DNA from: Streptomyces longhuiensis
Lineage (GTDB): Bacteria > Actinomycetota > Actinomycetes > Streptomycetales > Streptomycetaceae
Assembly: GCF_020616555.1 (NCBI RefSeq)
Contig: NZ_CP085173.1
Location: 4,537,501-4,601,500, forward strand
Direction of reading: 5' to 3'
Length of the DNA: 64,000 nt
Part shown: positions 1 through 7,399 of the stretch, one piece after another
How positions within the stretch are numbered: position 1 is the first letter of the stretch
Layout: each line of letters starts with the position of its first letter
Notes under the pieces: generated by a model
The model's database searches: none
What the model saw: only the letters and a program-made list of their open reading frames with translations
What the model was told of the DNA's origin: nothing
Translations under genes and position numbers: made by a program

Positions 1-763
1 AGACGCCGCGCTCCAGGGCGAGCAGCCCCATGGCGACCCGCCAGCCGTTCCCCTCGCCGCCGACGACGTGCTCCACGCGCGCGTGCGCCCCGTCGAAGAA
101 CACCTCGTTGAACTCGCTCGTGCCGGTCAGCTGCCGGATGGGCCGCACCTCGATCCGGCCCGGCTGGTCCATCGGCACGAGGAGGAACGACAGGCCGTGA
201 TGGCGCCGCGAGCCCGCCTCGGTGCGGGCGAGCACGAAGCACCAGTCGGCCTCGTGCGCGAGCGACGTCCACACCTTCTGCCCGCTCACGCGGTACGTGT
301 CCCCGTCGCGCACGGCGGCCGTGCGCAGGTTCGCGAGGTCGGAACCGGCGCCGGGCTCGCTGTACCCCTGGCACCACAGCTCCTCGCCGGAGGCGACGGG
401 CGGCAGGAAGCGCCGCTGCTGCGCCTCGTCGCCGTAGGCGATCAGGGTCGGGGCGAGCAGGTTCTCGCCGATGTGCCCGTGGCGTGCGGGCGCCCGGGCC
501 CGCGCGTACTCCTCGGCCCAGACGACCTGCTGCGTCAGCGAGGCGACCCGGTTGCCGTACCCGCCCCGCTGCCAGCCGAGCCCGATCCACCCGGACGCGC
601 CCAACTCCCTTTCCCAGGACCGCCGTACGCCGGCGTCCTCGTGCTCGCTCCCGGGCCCGCCGCGCCCCCGGGCGACGGCGTACTCGCCGGTGAGGTGCTC
701 CGCGAGCCACGCGCGGGCCTCCCGCCGGAACGCCTCGTCCTCATCCTCGAACCCGAACTCCAC
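1..763 (-). CDS. Acyl-CoA dehydrogenase (3' end outside window)
   Basis: FAD-dependent acyl-CoA dehydrogenase, alpha,beta-desaturating an acyl-CoA. The 254 residues in the window hold the N-terminal helical domain and the middle beta domain, with the family signature WCQGYSEPGAGSDLA followed by VWTSLAHEADWC. The reading frame runs off the left edge, so the C-terminal helical domain and catalytic base are not seen. The GTG start at 763 (encoding MEFGFEDEDEAFRREARAWL) has GGCGGAGG just upstream. It lies 27 bp downstream of the SDR gene and probably shares its promoter at about 1740. The substrate cannot be told from sequence; the neighbours imply catabolism of a CoA-activated acid. Confidence 0.9.
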   Translation of the reverse strand, partial: MEFGFEDEDEAFRREARAWLAEHLTGEYAVARGRGGPGSEHEDAGVRRSWERELGASGWIGLGWQRGGYGNRVASLTQQVVWAEEYARARAPARHGHIGENLLAPTLIAYGDEAQQRRFLPPVASGEELWCQGYSEPGAGSDLANLRTAAVRDGDTYRVSGQKVWTSLAHEADWCFVLARTEAGSRRHHGLSFLLVPMDQPGRIEVRPIRQLTGTSEFNEVFFDGAHARVEHVVGGEGNGWRVAMGLLALERGV

Positions 764-790
764 AACGCGCCTCCGCCCCCGGCCTCGACG

Positions 791-1702
791 TCACTGATTG
801 GGCCGCGCTTTCGCCGCGGCCGCCTCGGCCATCGCCTCCAGCTGCGCGAGCATCGGCATCGGATCGACGCCGACGGTGCCCGGCAGGAAGTCCGCGATCT
901 TGTCCGGGGTCCAGCCGCCCTCCGCGTAGCCCGAGCGCAGCTCCCTCGGCTGGGCCCACACCGCGATCTTCGGCCCGGCGATCGTGTACACCTGCCCGGT
1001 GATCTTCTCGGCGCGGGCGCGCTCGCTGAGCAGATAGACGACGAGCGCGGCGACGTCCTCCGGCTCCCCGATCTCCTTGAGCTCCATGGGCACGTTCGCC
1101 GACATACGGGTACGGGCGACGGGCGCGACCGCGTTCGCCGTCACCCCGTACTTGTGCAGTCCGAGCGCGGCGCTGCGCACGAGCGAGATGATCCCGCCCT
1201 TGGCGGCGCTGTAGTTGGCCTGCGCCACGGAGCCCTGGTGGTTGCCGCTGGTGAAGCCGATGAGCGTGCCCGACCCCTGCTTGCGCATGACGGCGGACGC
1301 GGCCCGGAACACGGTGAACGTGCCCTTCAGGTGCGTGGCGACCACCGGGTCCCACTCCTGCTCGGACATGTTGAACAGCATCCGCTCGCGCAGGATCCCG
1401 GCGACGCAGACGACGCCGTCGATCCGTCCGTAATGGGCGAGCGCCACGTCGACGATCCGCTGTCCGCCCGCCATGGTCGAGATGTCGTCGGCGACGGCGA
1501 CGGCCTCGCCGCCGGCCGCCTCGATCTCCTTGACGACGGACTCGGCGATCTCGCTCGCCGGTTCGCCGCCCTCGATGGACACCCCGTAGTCGTTGACCAC
1601 GACCCGTGCGCCCTCGGCGGCACAGGCGAGCGCGACGGCCCTGCCGATGCCGCGTCCGGCCCCGGTGACGGCCACCACCTTGCCTGCCAAGAAGTTCCCC
1701 AC
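791..1702 (-). CDS. SDR-family oxidoreductase, probably hydroxyacyl-CoA dehydrogenase
   Basis: Short-chain dehydrogenase of 303 residues. The Rossmann nucleotide motif TGAGRGIG is at residues 14-21, and the YSAAK active-site motif (Tyr and Lys) lies around residue 168 in QANYSAAKGG. The stretch ARVVVNDYGVSIEG resembles the 17-beta-HSD4 / multifunctional-enzyme type of hydroxyacyl-CoA dehydrogenases. That fits beta-oxidation of the product of the neighbouring acyl-CoA dehydrogenases. The start is GTG at 1702, 23 bp from an operator-like palindrome at 1725-1739. It is first gene of a leftward unit with the acyl-CoA dehydrogenase and divergent from the cyclase gene. The exact substrate is inference. 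Confidence 0.88.
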   Translation of the reverse strand: MGNFLAGKVVAVTGAGRGIGRAVALACAAEGARVVVNDYGVSIEGGEPASEIAESVVKEIEAAGGEAVAVADDISTMAGGQRIVDVALAHYGRIDGVVCVAGILRERMLFNMSEQEWDPVVATHLKGTFTVFRAASAVMRKQGSGTLIGFTSGNHQGSVAQANYSAAKGGIISLVRSAALGLHKYGVTANAVAPVARTRMSANVPMELKEIGEPEDVAALVVYLLSERARAEKITGQVYTIAGPKIAVWAQPRELRSGYAEGGWTPDKIADFLPGTVGVDPMPMLAQLEAMAEAAAAKARPNQ

Positions 1703-1724
1703 GTCCGGCCCCTTCCCGCGGTTT

Positions 1725-1739
1725 CTGACGGATCGTTAG
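1725..1739. promoter_or_regulatory. TetR-like operator, site 1 (divergent promoter)
   Basis: CTGACGGATCGTTAG is an imperfect inverted repeat (CTGAC-N5-GTYAG) between the divergent SDR (1702) and cyclase (1788) genes. The same core occurs as CTGATGGGTCGTCAG (7279-7293) and, reverse complemented, as CTGACGGATAGTCAG (7357-7371). A degenerate half-site, CCGTCAG, follows at 1750-1756. Position and shared sequence are read directly; that a TetR-family repressor binds is inference. No candidate regulator gene lies inside this left cluster. Confidence 0.6.
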
Positions 1740-1787
1740 ATTCTATGACCCGTCAGATACCCGAAGACAAGCCCCCGGGGAGCACTC

Positions 1788-2714
1788 ATGTCGTTGCCTG
1801 CCGAGTTCCACGAGATGGCCAAGCGCGTCAACAACTGGGGCCGTTGGGGCGCCGACGACGAGATCGGCACGCTCAACCTGGTCACCGACGAGGTCGTGCG
1901 CGAGGCCGCGGCGACCGTCCGCACCGGCCGCCGGATTCCGCTCGCACTGCCCCTCAAGGAGGACGGGGTGCAGACCGGGATGATCCCCGGCCGCGTCAAC
2001 CCGCTCCACACCATGGTCCAGATCAACCACGAACTGTTCGGCCCCGGAACCGTCGCCACCAGCGACGACGCGGTGACCATGGGGCTCCAGACAGCCACCC
2101 ACTGGGACGCCCTGACACACGTCTCGCACTCGGGCCGGATCTACAACGGCCGCCCCGCCGACACGATCACGGCGCACGGCGGCGCGCAGTTCAGCGGCAT
2201 CGACAAGGCCCCGCACATCGTCTCGCGCGGCGTCCTGCTCGACGTCGCCGCGGCGAAGGGCGTGGACCGGCTGCCCGGCGACCACGCCGTGACACCCGAA
2301 GACCTGGACGAGGCAGCGGAGTTCGGCCACGTCACGGTCCGCGCCGGCGACATCGTCCTCGTCCGCACCGGCCAGATCCAGACGTACCTGGCGGGCGACA
2401 AGCACGCGTACGGCTATCCGTCGCCCGGCCTGTCCGTGCGCACACCCGAGTGGTTCCACGCGCGCGACGTGGCCGCGGTCGCGAACGACACCCTCACCTT
2501 CGAGATCTTCCCGCCGGAGATCGAGAACCTCTGGCTGCCGGTGCACGCCCTCGACCTGGTCGACATGGGCATGCTCCAGGGCCAGAACTGGAATCTGGAG
2601 AACTTGTCCACAGCCTGTGCACAAGAATCGCGCTACGCGTTCCTGCTGTCGGCGATGCCCGAGCCCTTCGTCGGCGGCACCGGCACACCCGTGGCCCCGG
2701 TCGCGATCCTGTAG
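1788..2714 (+). CDS. Cyclase-family metal-dependent hydrolase
   Basis: 308-residue member of the cyclase / kynurenine-formamidase-like family (PF04199), metal-dependent hydrolases. The metal-binding signature, normally HxGTHxDxPxH, appears as TATHWDALTHVSHSG with the His-x-Asp and downstream His retained. The first His of the motif is replaced (LQTATHWDA). ATG at 1788 follows CGGGGAG and is 49 bp from operator site 1. It is divergent from the SDR gene and presumably co-regulated with it. A role hydrolysing a ring or lactone intermediate is plausible but inferred. The 3' end is followed by about 350 bp without a supported gene. Confidence 0.85.
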   Translation: MSLPAEFHEMAKRVNNWGRWGADDEIGTLNLVTDEVVREAAATVRTGRRIPLALPLKEDGVQTGMIPGRVNPLHTMVQINHELFGPGTVATSDDAVTMGLQTATHWDALTHVSHSGRIYNGRPADTITAHGGAQFSGIDKAPHIVSRGVLLDVAAAKGVDRLPGDHAVTPEDLDEAAEFGHVTVRAGDIVLVRTGQIQTYLAGDKHAYGYPSPGLSVRTPEWFHARDVAAVANDTLTFEIFPPEIENLWLPVHALDLVDMGMLQGQNWNLENLSTACAQESRYAFLLSAMPEPFVGGTGTPVAPVAIL

Positions 2715-3068
2715 GGCGCAAGTGGCTTGTCCCGTACGGGAGTTCAGAACCGGACGGCGATGCGAGCCGCACCGCCGCCCGGCCCCCGGCGCCCGGGCCC
2801 TGCTCCCCCGGCCCCTGGGAGAGCCGGCCGCCGCGGCACGACCCGTACTCGCCGAGGGCTCCCGTCACCGGAACCCTTGGCGTCCCCTCGCCACGAATCG
2901 CTGACCACAAGCGTGATCAAACGGACACTCGGCGTCAACACCCGCAAGGAGATTTGCCAGTTATGTGACATTTATGACGGCGCACGCCCGGCTCGAACCG
3001 ACGCACTCAGGCGCACTCGGGCGCACGGGGACGCCCACTGCCACCCCGAGAGGCACCGGGAGCGCGAA
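2715..3068. other. Gene-poor interval
   Basis: About 350 bp between the cyclase stop and the convergent anti-sigma-like gene. The first 170 bp are very GC-rich. Near 2915-2975 there is a more AT-rich stretch with a ribosome-site-like AAGGAG (about 2946) followed by ATG-TGA, so no reading frame follows. No conserved product or clear terminator is supported. Confidence 0.4.
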
Positions 3069-3530
3069 CTACACCGCCTCGTACGCCATCCCCGGATACG
3101 CCCCCGCCCCCGCGCCCTGAGCGCCGCAGCGGTCGATCTCGCACCAGATGGCCTTGCCCGTGCCCTCCGGCCGCCAGCCCCAGCGGTCCGCCAGGCCGTC
3201 GACGAGTTCCAGGCCGCGGCCGTTGGTCTCTTCCCCGTCGGCGTGCCGCGGCGCGGGGGGCCGGTCGCTGGCGTCGGCCACCTCCACGCGGACCGTGCCG
3301 ATACTGGCCTCCGCCGGGACGCCCGGCAGCAGCATGCGCAGCACGGCCGGACAGCCGGTGTGCACCACGGCGTTGGTGACGAGCTCGGAGACGATCAGGA
3401 TGAGCGTCTCCGCCAGTGGCTCATCGGCCTCTATCCCGGACCCTGCGAGGCGCGAGCGCGCCCACCTGCGGGCTCGGCCCACCTCCGCGGGATCCGCCCC
3501 GACCTCCAGCTGAACTTGAAGCACCTGCAC
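3069..3530 (-). CDS. RsbW/SpoIIAB-like HATPase regulatory protein
   Basis: 153-residue GHKL ATPase of the anti-sigma / Ser-Thr kinase-like type (HATPase_c_2), abundant in Streptomyces. It has the N-box-like ELVTNAVVH (about residues 49-57) and the G-box GRGLELVDGLADRWGW (about 103-118). There is no membrane segment, so it is cytosolic. Members sequester sigma factors or phosphorylate STAS antagonists. A STAS protein is encoded at 9663-10037, but whether they pair is unknown. The N-terminus continues into an open frame upstream, so the start at 3530 is only the most probable one. Confidence 0.8.
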   Translation of the reverse strand: MQVLQVQLEVGADPAEVGRARRWARSRLAGSGIEADEPLAETLILIVSELVTNAVVHTGCPAVLRMLLPGVPAEASIGTVRVEVADASDRPPAPRHADGEETNGRGLELVDGLADRWGWRPEGTGKAIWCEIDRCGAQGAGAGAYPGMAYEAV

Positions 3531-3621
3531 CGCTCACACCATCCGAACCGGCGGACACATCGCCTCGGGACTGTGACAAGTCAAGGAGCTCACGGACCGT
3601 GATCCCCTTGGAAGACAGCAT
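3421..3621 (-). pseudogene. Possible PucR-like N-terminal fragment (weak)
   Basis: An open frame overlapping the start of the HATPase gene begins MLSSKGITVRELLDLSQS. This resembles the opening of PucR-family regulators (xTVRDLLxLP). After about 20 residues it degenerates into Gly/Ser/Arg-rich sequence. An upstream inverted pair TGAC-N5-GTCA lies at about 3625-3640. I regard it as a possible fragment or chance frame; the evidence is only the short N-terminal resemblance. Confidence 0.2.
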
Positions 3622-3681
3622 GGTTGACGTACAGTCACCCCAACAAGCGCTTCGGGCATATTCCAGCGCGAAGGAGTACGC

Positions 3682-3870
3682 GTGCGCCATACTGTGCGAC
3701 GCGTGCTGTGGGGAGTCGAACGGGCAGGCGCGCGGCCCTCCCGTGCGCTGCGAACGGCGCGCATCGCCGGATCCGGAGCCGCCTCAGGGGCAACACCGGG
3801 ATGGCTCGGACTCGGAACCACTCGCATCCCACACAAGGTACCCGAGCGGGACCCCGACTCCGTGCCGTGA
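3682..3870 (+). CDS. Small hypothetical protein (62 aa), doubtful
   Basis: GTG start preceded at good spacing by GAAGGAG, then 62 Arg/Gly/Ala-rich residues starting MRHTVRRVLWGVERAG. It has no recognisable domain, signal peptide or membrane segment. It sits alone in the 430-bp interval between the HATPase gene and the acyl-CoA dehydrogenase operon. The ribosome site is the only positive evidence. Confidence 0.22.
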   Translation: MRHTVRRVLWGVERAGARPSRALRTARIAGSGAASGATPGWLGLGTTRIPHKVPERDPDSVP

Positions 3871-3957
3871 CGAGTCCCGCGCAGGACACAACCCGATATC
3901 GACGTTCCGTGACCGTCCGTACACGGGTTCGCCCCGCGCCGTACACGGCCCCGGACG

Positions 3958-4821
3958 TCACAGCGCCGCCGCCAGCTCCTCCTCCGTCTCGCGCGTCGTA
4001 CGGCCCGCGGCGGCACGCACCCAGGCCCGCTTGAGATGCAGATGCACGTCCGCCTCCCAGGTGAAGCCCATGCCGCCGTGCACCTGGACGCAGTCGCGCG
4101 CGTTGCGCACGGCCGCCTCGTCGGCGAGCAGCTCGGCGGTGGCGATCTCGACCGGGTCGGCCGTGACCGCCGCCGCGTACACGGCCGCACGGGCCAGCTC
4201 GGCCCGTACGAGCATCTGGGCGCACAGGTGCTTCACGGCCTGGAACGCGCCGATGGGCTGCCCGAACTGCTCGCGTTCACCGGCGTATCGGACCGCCAGC
4301 TCGCAGGTGCGCGTGGCGGAGCCGAGCTGTTCGGCGGCGGTGAGGAGTACGGCCTCGGGGCTGCGGGGCGCGTGCGGGCCCGGCAGCTTGTGCAGGGGCG
4401 TGAGCGGGTCGACGGAGGACAGGGGCACGGCGCCGGTCGCGTCGCCCTGGACGACGTCCGACGCGTCGCGCCACGGCAGGAGTTCCCCGGCGGGCGCCGT
4501 CACGACGCTCTCGCCGGTCGCGGCACCCGGCACGGTGCCCGCGGCGAGGTGCGTGGCGACGAGCGGGCCCGGCAGCAGGACCCGGCCCGCCTCCTCGAAG
4601 ACGAGGACGGCCTCGGGCAGCCCCAGGCCGACGCCGCCGTCCGCCTCCGGCAGGCACAGGGCGAAGAACCCCGCGTCGCCCAGGGCCCGCCACAGCGCCC
4701 GGTCCAGGTGCCCGGGCGTGTCCACGGCCGTGCGCAGGGCGTCGCGGTCGAAGCGGCCGGCGAGCAGGTCGCGTACGCCGTCGCGCAGGGCGCGCTGGTC
4801 GTCGGTGAGCTGGAAGCGCAT
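3958..4821 (-). CDS. Acyl-CoA dehydrogenase, short form
   Basis: 287-residue acyl-CoA dehydrogenase-like protein starting MRFQLTDDQRALRDGVRDLL. It is much shorter than the usual ~380 residues. The middle FAD domain is reduced, while the C-terminal helical domain is intact (REQFGQPIGAFQAVKHL and CVQVHGGMGFTWEADVHLHLKR). Such short members typically pair with a full-length partner to form a heteromeric dehydrogenase, as for steroid side-chain FadE complexes. The full-length partner is immediately upstream: its TGA and this ATG are separated by 2 bp (4824/4821). The last gene of the leftward operon from 7219. The heteromer is inference from family precedent. Confidence 0.88.
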   Translation of the reverse strand: MRFQLTDDQRALRDGVRDLLAGRFDRDALRTAVDTPGHLDRALWRALGDAGFFALCLPEADGGVGLGLPEAVLVFEEAGRVLLPGPLVATHLAAGTVPGAATGESVVTAPAGELLPWRDASDVVQGDATGAVPLSSVDPLTPLHKLPGPHAPRSPEAVLLTAAEQLGSATRTCELAVRYAGEREQFGQPIGAFQAVKHLCAQMLVRAELARAAVYAAAVTADPVEIATAELLADEAAVRNARDCVQVHGGMGFTWEADVHLHLKRAWVRAAAGRTTRETEEELAAAL

Positions 4822-4823
4822 GC

Positions 4824-6008
4824 TCACCGCCCTCCCTTCTGGAGATCCTTCGGCCGGTCCTTCGGCAGACCGAGGATGCGTTCGGCGACGATGTTGTGCT
4901 GGATCTGGGAGGTGCCGGCGGCGATCGTGTACGAGAGGGACGACAGGCGGTCGAGGGTCCACTCGTGGTCCGTGTCGAGGGCTCCGGCGACGCCGAGCAC
5001 CTCGGCGGCGGCGTCGAACAGTTCCTGACGGGCGTGCGAGTACCGCAGCTTGAAGACCGAGCCGCCGGTGCCGGGTACGCCGCCCGCCTGTTCCGCCTCG
5101 CTGACGTTCCACTGGGTGAGCCGCCACAGGGCGCGGAACTCGGCGTTGAGGCGGCCGAGCCTGCGGCGCAGTACGGCGTCGTCCCAGCGGCCGTTCTTGC
5201 GGGCCTGCGCGGCCAGTTCGCCGAGGACGCGGCGGCAGGCGACGACCTCGCCCACGAACGCGGTGCCCCGTTCGAAGGACAGCGTCACCATCGTCACGCG
5301 CCAGCCGTCGTTCTCCTCACCGACCCGGTTGGCGACCGGGACGCGTACGTCGTCGAGGAACATCTCGGCGAACTCGGCGGACCCGGCGAGCGTGCGCAGC
5401 GGCCGCACGGTGATCCCGGGCGCGTCCATCGGCATGGCGAGCCAGGAGATGCCCCGGTGCTTCGGGGCGGACGGATCGGTGCGCACGAGGAGCTCGCACC
5501 AGTCGGCGACCTCCGCGTGCGAGGTCCATATCTTGGACCCGCTCACCACATAGTGGTCGCCGTCCCGGGTCGCGCGCGTGCGCAGCGCCGCGAGGTCGGA
5601 CCCGGCGTCGGGCTCGCTGAACCCCTGGCACCACACCTCGTCGCCGCGCAGGACGGGCGGCAGCCAGCGCGCCCGCTGCTCCGGTGTCCCCTCGGCCGCG
5701 ATCGTCGGCCCTGCGTGCAGCAGCCCGACGAAGTTGGCCCCCACATAGGGCGCGCCCGCCTTCTCGGTCTCCTCCAGGAAGATGAGGTGCTGCGTGGGCG
5801 TGGCACCGCGGCCGCCCGCGTCGGCGGGCCAGTGCAGGCCCGCGTACCCGGCGTCGTACAGCCTGCGCTGCCAGCCGAGGTCGTAGGCGCGCCTGCCCGG
5901 CCAGTCGTCGGGGGACGGCTTCGGGGGGAGCCCCGGAAGCACGGACGCGAGCCACTCCCGCAGCCGCGCCCGGAACTCCTCTTCCTCGTCCGTGTACGTG
6001 AGATCCAC
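4824..6008 (-). CDS. Acyl-CoA dehydrogenase, full length
   Basis: 394-residue FAD-dependent acyl-CoA dehydrogenase. The N-terminus is MDLTYTDEEEEFRARLREWL. The signatures WCQGFSEPDAGSDLAALRTRA and SKIWTSHAEVADWCELLVRT lie in the central domain. The C-terminal SLSYTIAAGTSQIQHNIVAERILGLP is the usual FAD/tetramer segment. GTG at 6008 is 11 bp after the amidohydrolase stop, so the genes are cotranscribed. It is close in type to the partial gene at the left edge. With the short dehydrogenase downstream it may make an alpha2beta2 enzyme, though that is inferred. Confidence 0.92.
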   Translation of the reverse strand: MDLTYTDEEEEFRARLREWLASVLPGLPPKPSPDDWPGRRAYDLGWQRRLYDAGYAGLHWPADAGGRGATPTQHLIFLEETEKAGAPYVGANFVGLLHAGPTIAAEGTPEQRARWLPPVLRGDEVWCQGFSEPDAGSDLAALRTRATRDGDHYVVSGSKIWTSHAEVADWCELLVRTDPSAPKHRGISWLAMPMDAPGITVRPLRTLAGSAEFAEMFLDDVRVPVANRVGEENDGWRVTMVTLSFERGTAFVGEVVACRRVLGELAAQARKNGRWDDAVLRRRLGRLNAEFRALWRLTQWNVSEAEQAGGVPGTGGSVFKLRYSHARQELFDAAAEVLGVAGALDTDHEWTLDRLSSLSYTIAAGTSQIQHNIVAERILGLPKDRPKDLQKGGR

Positions 6009-6019
6009 GGCGCGGCCCG

Positions 6020-7219
6020 CTACCTGTCGAGGTCCAGGTCGAGCATGCGGATCGCGTTGCCCCGCATGAGCTTGTAGACCGTCTCGGAGTCGAGGCCCTT
6101 CATATGGTCGAGGGCGACCTCCTTGGTGTGCGGGAAGGTCGAGTCGACGTGCGGGTAGTCCGTCTCGAAGGTCGCGTTGTCCCGGCCGACGACGTCGAGG
6201 GACGCCACCCCGTGCTTGTCGCGGAAGAAGCAGCAGAACATCTGACGGTAGTAGTACGTCGACGGCGGCTCGGGGATGAGGTCGCGCACCCCGCCCCAGG
6301 CCCGGTGCTCCTCCCAGACGTCGTCCGCGCGCTCCAGGGCGTACGGGATCCAGCCCATCTGGCCCTCGGAGTAGGCGAGCTTGAGCGTCGGGAACTTCAC
6401 CAGGACCCCGGAGAAGAGGAAGTCCATCATCGACGCCATCGCGTTGTTGAAGCTGAGCGAGGCCTGCACGGCGGGCGGGGCGTCGGGGGACGCGGCGGGC
6501 ATCTGCGAGCTGGAGCCGATGTGCATGTTGACGACCGTCCCGGTCTCCTGGCACACGGCGAAGAACGGGTCCCAGTAGCCGGAGTGGATCGACGGGAGCC
6601 CCAGGTAGGTGGGGATCTCGGAGAACGTCACGGCCTTGACGCCGCGCGCGGCGTTGCGCCGGATCTCGGCGACGGCGAGGTCGATGTCCCACAGGGGGAT
6701 GATGCAGAGCGGGATGAGGCGGCCCCCGCTGTCGCCGCACCACTCCTCGACCATCCAGTCGTTGTAGGCCCGCACGCAGGCGAGCGCCACCTCCTTGTCC
6801 TTGGCCTCGGCGAACGTCTGGCCGCAGAAGCGCGGGAAGGTGGGGAAGCAGAGGCTGGCCTCGACATGGTTGAGGTCCATGTCCGCCAGGCGGGCCTTCG
6901 GGTCCCAGCAGCCGCGCCGCATCTCCGCGCGCGTGATGCCTTCGAGGGTCATGTCGTCCCGGTCGAAGCCGACGGCGGCGATGTTGCGCTTGTACGGGAA
7001 CTTCAGGTCCTCGTAGATCCACCAGTCCGTCGGGGGCCCGTCCGGGTCCATGGTGATCTGGTACTTGCCCGCCACGTAGGCGAGCTCGCCGATCCCGGCG
7101 GTGAGCGGCTGCGGCCCCCGGTCCCGGTACTTCGCCGGAAGCCAGGTCGAGAAGAGGTGCGCGGGCTCGATCACATGGTCGTCGACGCTGATGATCCGGG
7201 GCAGTTCCATCGGGTCCAT
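6020..7219 (-). CDS. Amidohydrolase 2 family (TIM-barrel) hydrolase/decarboxylase
   Basis: 399-residue amidohydrolase_2 protein (ACMSD/OHCU decarboxylase-like superfamily). It opens with IISVDDHVIEPAHLFSTWLP: the usual metal ligand pair near strand 1 is DxH (DDHVIE). Further family positions are VNMHIGSS (His of strand 5 region), LAYSEGQMGWIP and the late acidic FETDYPHVDSTFP. Family members hydrolyse or decarboxylate ring compounds or act on CoA thioesters. It is the first gene of the leftward operon with two acyl-CoA dehydrogenases. Transcription would start in the 180-bp divergent region holding operator sites 2 and 3. The substrate is unknown. Confidence 0.88.
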   Translation of the reverse strand: MDPMELPRIISVDDHVIEPAHLFSTWLPAKYRDRGPQPLTAGIGELAYVAGKYQITMDPDGPPTDWWIYEDLKFPYKRNIAAVGFDRDDMTLEGITRAEMRRGCWDPKARLADMDLNHVEASLCFPTFPRFCGQTFAEAKDKEVALACVRAYNDWMVEEWCGDSGGRLIPLCIIPLWDIDLAVAEIRRNAARGVKAVTFSEIPTYLGLPSIHSGYWDPFFAVCQETGTVVNMHIGSSSQMPAASPDAPPAVQASLSFNNAMASMMDFLFSGVLVKFPTLKLAYSEGQMGWIPYALERADDVWEEHRAWGGVRDLIPEPPSTYYYRQMFCCFFRDKHGVASLDVVGRDNATFETDYPHVDSTFPHTKEVALDHMKGLDSETVYKLMRGNAIRMLDLDLDR

Positions 7220-7238
7220 CGTGTCCCCTCACCTGACA

Positions 7239-7286
7239 GTTTCTGATGGCGTTTCTGATGCTGCTTCTGGCACTGTTTCTGATGGG
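7239..7286. repeat. Four 12-bp tandem repeats in the divergent promoter
   Basis: Four consecutive 12-bp units start at 7239, 7251, 7263 and 7275: GTTTCTGATGGC, GTTTCTGATGCT, GCTTCTGGCACT and GTTTCTGATGGG. The third is degenerate. The fourth runs directly into operator site 2, so each repeat carries a half-site-like TTTCTGATGG. The array sits 20 bp upstream of the amidohydrolase start. Confidence 0.75.
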
Positions 7287-7293
7287 TCGTCAG
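7279..7293. promoter_or_regulatory. TetR-like operator, site 2
   Basis: CTGATGGGTCGTCAG, flanked as TTT-site-ATA, matches site 1 (1725-1739) at 12 of 15 positions and site 3 at 7357 in its reverse complement. It lies in the leader/promoter of the amidohydrolase operon and continues the 12-bp half-site array. A regulator is not identified in the window. Confidence 0.6.
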
Positions 7294-7356
7294 ATAGCAG
7301 GCTAGCCCCGCACCCCTGGACCGACAAGGCGCAGCGCTCTACGCTCTCCGCACGAT

Positions 7357-7371
7357 CTGACTATCCGTCAG
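7357..7371. promoter_or_regulatory. TetR-like operator, site 3
   Basis: CTGACTATCCGTCAG, with perfect CTGAC/GTCAG arms, lies 28 bp upstream of the ligase GTG. Read on the other strand it is CTGACGGATAGTCAG, near-identical to site 1. It is likely the operator for rightward transcription of the ligase gene. Confidence 0.6.
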
Positions 7372-7399
7372 GTACGGCCTGTCTTTCCGAGGGGGAGCA

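Noticed and set aside
68..2968. 966-codon plus-strand open frame
   Set aside because: Antisense shadow of the acyl-CoA dehydrogenase and SDR genes continuing over the cyclase; Arg/Pro/Gly-rich with no domains, a normal artefact of high GC.
2744..2971. 75-codon minus-strand frame starting MSHNWQISLRVLTPS
   Set aside because: The first ~25 residues look plausible, but the remainder is Gly/Arg/Pro-rich noise and there is no ribosome site; not called.
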